This document shows, one piece after another, positions 54,501 to 60,500 of a stretch of DNA of 64,000 nt; the first letter of the stretch is position 1; each line of letters opens with the position of its first letter. The position numbers were made by a program, and so were the translations under genes. The stretch covers positions 167,036,912 through 167,100,911 of the forward strand of contig CM036617.1 of NCBI GenBank assembly GCA_020746105.1. Direction: 5' to 3'. Source of the stretch: Trogon surrucura (Eukaryota > Chordata > Aves > Trogoniformes > Trogonidae). The notes beneath the pieces were generated by a model, which had not been told where the DNA came from, ran no database searches, and saw only the letters and a program-made list of their open reading frames with translations.

Positions 54501-57500
54501 AGGGACAAACCCTAGCAGAGTCTGCAGAAGAGAAATGCTATCCAAAGCCATGGAGATGGAGCTAGGGCACACGTAAGCAAGGTGGATACAAAGAAGTTCA
54601 CAAGAATGGATGAGATGTCCCCAAGAGTGCTGAGGGAGGTCGGCTGCCAGCATTGTGAGGCCCCCATCTACCATTTTTATGGCAACCAAGGGAAGCTCCT
54701 GATGACTAGAAAAAGGGAAATGTCACAGTCATCTGCAAGACAGTCAAGGAGGATGATTCAGAGAAACTATAGGCTAGCTGGCCTCACCTGACATCTTAGA
54801 AAGGTTACAGAAAAAAGTCCTCACAGAAAGCCACTGCCAGGCACACAAAGGAGAGGCAGGTGACTGGGAGTAGTCAGCTTGGATGTGGTTAAGGGAAAAA
54901 TCATGACTGGCAGACCTGGTAGCTTTTTACAAAGTGCTCAAAAACTCACCATCAGTGGTGCATAGTCCAGACGGTGGGTGAGCACTAGAGGCAGTCGTCA
55001 GGGCTGATGCAGTTTATTGCATTTACTCTCAGCCTGGACTTGTGGGCAGATCACACTTGACAAGCTTACAGATACAAACTGATGGGAGTGGTAAATATTC
55101 TGTAGGGCTTAGCTGCTATTCAGAGGCACGCTAGTAGGGCGGTGGAGGGAAATGAGCTAACGCAAAGTACAACAAATGCAAGTGCAAGGTCCTGCATCTG
55201 GGACAGAATAGCCCTGATGAAACAGGACAGACTGGGGGCTGACTGGCTAGAAAGTAACTTTGTAGAACAGGCCCTTGCTTCCTGGTGGAAAACAATATAT
55301 AAACATCAGTCAGTGGTGTGAAGCAAATTCAACAGAATTTCAGGCCATATTAACAAGTTGTATTCAGCAGGAAAAGGGAAGTGATATGTCTTTGTTCAGT
55401 ACCTGAGAAACTCCCATCTAGAGCACTATGTCTGGTTTTCATATCCCCAGTACAAGGCAGGCACTGGCAAAACCACATCCAGCAGATGGCCATCACAAAG
55501 TTCATGGGCAGCAGATGACAGAACTGGCTTTGTTCAGCCTTAACAGTGAAGACTAACTGGACATTATACCACTGCCTTCCATTACATAATTGGAGGGCAG
55601 AGAGAAAAGATGGAGCCACTACTCTTTAAGGTGCCCAGCAACTGGACAGGAGGCATTGACAAAAGTTGGAATACAGAAGATTCCAATTAGGCAGAAAGAT
55701 CTTCCACTGTTGAGGTTGGTTATGTATTAGGCTACCCAAGAAGAAACTGTGGCATATCCATCCTTGGAGATGCACAGAAACAAACCACCAAGGTCACTGA
55801 GCCATATGATATAGTTTGACCTGCTCTGAGTAGGAAACTGGAATAAAGACCATTAGATTTAAAATTACTCTGCAATTCTGTCATCTTCCCTGTTGCTCTT
55901 TCATGTACCTCTTCCAGTTCTGTGATATCTTGTATAACGGAAAGGGGAAAGAAACAGAATTACAAAAAAAAATTTAAGAGCTTGATGTCTCATCCTGAAG
56001 TTTTCCTCAATTTCTTCATTTTTTTCCCAGCATTCTTTAATTGCTTTCTTCAGCTGCTATCTATGTTTTTACAAAACTATCTATTATAATCCAGGAAACT
56101 TGTTCTTGACGGATGAGTCAGTTCTATCAGCATTTTCATTCTCATCTGTACCACTTTGTAGCTAACCATAATGAATGTCATCTTCCATTTTATACTGTAG
56201 TCATTCAGCACTGTAAGATTCTTCTACAGCTCTTGACAGCATCATTGCCAAACTGTGACCTCAGCAGTCATCCTTCATTTCAGATAAATTATTAATTCTG
56301 CTGCACAGCACAGTCTCTGGAACATATCATTGTAGATTTACTTCCCATTCCTCAAATGATTATTTCTTTCACAAGGACTTTCCATCTTATCTGAAGACAG
56401 TTCAGTTTCCAGAAGTTCCTGATCAGAAATCATTTGTATCTGGATATCCAAAGGAACTCAAACACATCAGTGAGGTCTTCCTTGTCACATGCCTGTTTAC
56501 TTACCTGAGAGCTCCAAGGTCTTCTAACGTATCATCTTCCATTACAAAAATCTTAAGTGTCAACACAGCTATTACATTTACTAATTCTACCTGAGAAAAA
56601 GATTCTATTAATTTGGCCATTTGAAGAAACAGTCTTCTAGTACCATTCTTCACATCATTGCCTAGCCGTTCTGGTTTCATCTGCGCTTTTTTAAAAACGT
56701 ACTTTTTAATTGAGCAGCTTGCACTTGTGCCTCCAATACAGCACCTTCCAATTATCTCCACACCATCTCCACAGATTTAATTCTCAGAGTTGTACCAGAA
56801 GTTAATCTTTATCTTCTAAGATAATTCTGTATTCTCATGCAATAGCTTCTCACCCCTACAACCTCTCTGCTCTTATCTTGTTATTGAAATTCGTAGGACT
56901 GCAACATTTTTGTATTAATACAATACTACATTTAATATAAAATGGGTCCACAAAAAATTGGCTTGAAATATTTCACTGGTTCAGGACAGAACGTACTCCA
57001 CAGTGGCCAGTTTTCATTTCCTGAAGTCTCAGTTACAGCCACGCAACTGTAAAAGTCAAACTGCTGCTGTCGATAAATAAAACTAGTCAAGATAATCTGT
57101 CCCATCACCAAAACTGAAAATTTGAAAAAAAGAAATGCTGGATACAATCACTTTAGACTTGTGCAAACCGTAGTCCAATACTTAATAGTCACTTTTGTCT
57201 TTTTGCTCCAGATCAAAAGCTCCTCTGTGACCACAGTGTGTTTTCTTATTGGGTAAGATGAAAAAGTCAACCCTGATATCCTAATCTCATTCATCTCCAA
57301 TGAAAGAACACTTACATTCCAGTCAGGAAAAGAATCATAAATTTATTTGTAATGTACATTTCATAAAAAGGGCACACTACAATTTTGACACAAGTTTGCA
57401 GAGTGTTCTTTCTTTCTGCTATCCCCCACCTCCAGATAGTTTCTGGAAGACTTTAGTTGCACAGCAACGATATCACTTCTGCAATTTCAGTGCAATGCCT

Positions 57501-60500
57501 AACACCTAAATAAGATCTTTAAAAGAAACTATGGAACCTAGTTTTTCTCTGTTTAATTGGCATAAATTTAAAGATAAATACCAGAAAAGAAGGAATGGTC
57601 TGAAACATGGCTGAAGAGCCATATTCTTATCTCCTTTTCTCTAGTTTTTTAAAGACTGAAGACTCAAGAATGCCATCTGTACTGGGTTCAGCTAGGATAG
57701 GGTTAATTCGCTAGCCGGAGCTGGTCAGGGTGGGGGGCGCTCTTTTCCAGTGCTCGGTCGGGCGCTGCGCTGGGTTTTTCCAGGTGGTGAGATCCACCTT
57801 ACATGTTACTTGCGTTATATCTGGTTAAACGTTATTGTTATTTCACTGTTATTGTTACCATTTATGTTCACCATTAAAACAAACTTTTTTATCTCAATCC
57901 CACGAGGCCTTTGCCTGCGCTCCTTTCGGGCTCTTCCCCTCACTCTCGGTAGGGGGGGAGGGAGCGACCACGTGGTTCCTTTGTTTCCTGGTTCCTTTGT
58001 TTCCTTCCTGCCGGTAACTCGGCTGAACCACAACACCATCGCACATTAGGGAAAGACAGTTTAATCATTAGAGAATTGAGATCAAAAACTATGGTTACTA
58101 ACTTCCCAGAGACTGAAAAACACATGGATCTTATTTAATCCATGGAATTCCTACCCAGTCAAGTATGTTTACACACATTTGGGTTTGCACGGTTGTTATT
58201 TCATAAAAAGCTATACATATATATGTGGGGGAAGAAGAAAAAAAGGAAAAAAAACCCACCCAAGATAATGTGAAACAACAGCTTTCTTAATTACCGCACT
58301 GGGTTCATCTAGGATGGAGTTAATTTTCGCTAGAAGCTGGGAGGGGGGCACAGCCTATCCCTGAACGGTTTGGGTTTCTGTTCAGCTATCCCAACCAGCC
58401 ACTAGCCAAGGGCATATTCAACACCATCATGATGTCATGCGTGGTACATATGAGGGGAGCTGGCAGGGTTCTCTCTCTTCATCCCTCTGAAAAGCTTGGG
58501 ACGCGTGCACAGGGCTGTGTCACTGGGTTCCGGGCGGCAAGATATCTGCGCTGCACATTACTCACGTTATACGCTGTGTAGTTAAACACTGTCGTTGTTA
58601 CTGTTATTCCTTTTTTCTGCATTACTATTATGTTTCATCATTAAAAAAACGTGTTCTTATCTCAATCCCACGAGTCTCTATCTACTGCTCCTTCTGGATT
58701 CTCCTCCTCATTCCCAGTAGGGGAGGAGCGAGCAAGTGAGTAACCTTGTGGTTCCTTCCCCTGCCGATCAGTCAGCTTGAATCAATTACAGATAGAAGAG
58801 TAGTGTCAATTTGACTGCAAATTATTCACCTGTTTGATTTTCAGAAATACATATACATAAAAAAATGCTTACAAAACTGTATGATAATAACAGACTACAG
58901 AGGACATTCATTCAGTTTAAGAAAAATCTTTCGCTAACTACATGAAAAGAGTAAAGTATGGGCCTCCTACACTTAATGTTTTCAAATGTTAATCAGTTGG
59001 CATAGTCATCAGATAAAAGTTAGATAAAAAACACTGTTAGTTAAATCAATAAAAGCAATATGGCATGAATACCACACATGACTTGCATTTTTCCAAAACT
59101 GTCTTTTAGTGAAAAAAAAGAAATTTGACTCAAGTAGGACTTGCGGCATGCCTGGATTACCAGCATGTTTTCACTCTTACTGCTTATTTGCACACTCAAG
59201 AAAGCTGAAATTCTTTCTTCTCCTCAAGAATAGTAAATGAACACATTTCTCTCTCTACAAATCTGTTACACGTCTGGCTACTGCTCATCTTTATTCTTCT
59301 ACCCACTAACCCTATTCCCATTTTGTGAGGAGTGCGAGGAAAACAAACACAATAAACCACAAAACAAACCAGATCTTCAAGATATCATTTTTTTTGGTGT
59401 TGCTTGCTTTTATTTTTTTCCTGAATCTCAAATTCCACCCTAGAGAACTCTATGTACTACAGAATCGGTGGATAAGACTGTCTTTTTGATTTAGAAACAT
59501 GTCACATGTGTGTCATTCTAAGAATTAAATTAAATCCTGGACTTGAATTGAAACTACCAATTTACAAAATTCTTACCTGGAAGACTTGATTTGTTTGGTA
59601 TTATCACTTCAGCCTGTTCCTCGTTCTCCTCACAGGGTTCATCTTCATCAGACAGTACTAAGAAAGCCTCCTTTGGCAGGCTTTCATTGCTTTCCTGCTT
59701 GGATGGTGAACCCAAAGAGTTGTCCATTTTCTCTTCTAAATCTGGGACTGTGTCATCCACTGGAAGCAGAGAACTTTTAGAAAAAGAGCTCAGTTCATCT
59801 TCAGCAGGAGCTAGTTTTTCCAAAATTGGAATAATTTCATCTGTTTCCATAGAGTCAGTAGTGTCCAAGATACTTTCACTTGGCTCATCTATTTTCTTCT
59901 GAACAGTGGTTTCTGGAAGACCTGCAGGGCTGTCCTGTTTGTCCTTTGGTTCCTGATCAGCTTCCATACTGCTAGAGATGGCTGCCTCTCCAACAGCATC
60001 TTCAACAGTTACTTCTTCAGTCCTCTTTTCTTCACCAGATGAATCAGAACTAATAGTTAAGTCGTTCGTTTCTCTATTCTCTTCAGAAGAGCCACTAACA
60101 TCGCAGTTAGATCTATTTTCACCTTCTGATGGGATGTCACCCTCTCTTTGGTCCAAATGATCATCTGTATTATTTTCTTCATGGAAGTTATCCTTATTGC
60201 TACCAAGCACCCCATTTTCAACCTCACAAGTTAAAGCAGTATCACCATCTTCATCTTCCTCAAGAGTAACATTGTCTGGAGAGAGTGTTAGAGGTTTCAG
60301 TTCTGTGTCATTGACTATGCTCCCTGCTCCACTTTCAGGGCTTCTGGCTTCGCTAATTTCATCAGAAGCTGTTCTTCCTTCTTCAGAATTAGCACACAAG
60401 TCCACTAGGCCATTAACCTCTTTCTTGTCCTCTGTACAGTCTGAATTGCTTAAAGGGGAATTTAAATCAGAATCTCCATTCTCATGCTTTCCATTTAACA

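Larger units (their letters stand above)
49249..59576 (-). other. ATF7IP: ATF7IP intron 1 (coding numbering), repeat-rich
   Basis: A 10.3-kb intron between the first two coding exons. It holds a CR1 end at 51030, CR1 pieces at 51930-52180, a long CR1 with a nested CR1 at 53340-55850, and two solo LTRs at 57678-58035 and 58295-58784. The first 1.8 kb (49249-51029) is AT-rich and shows no repeat. Confidence 0.6.

Noticed and set aside
57678-58784. The two LTRs as the ends of a single short provirus
   Set aside because: Each has its own different 5-bp target duplication, and the 260 bases between them look like ordinary intron sequence.
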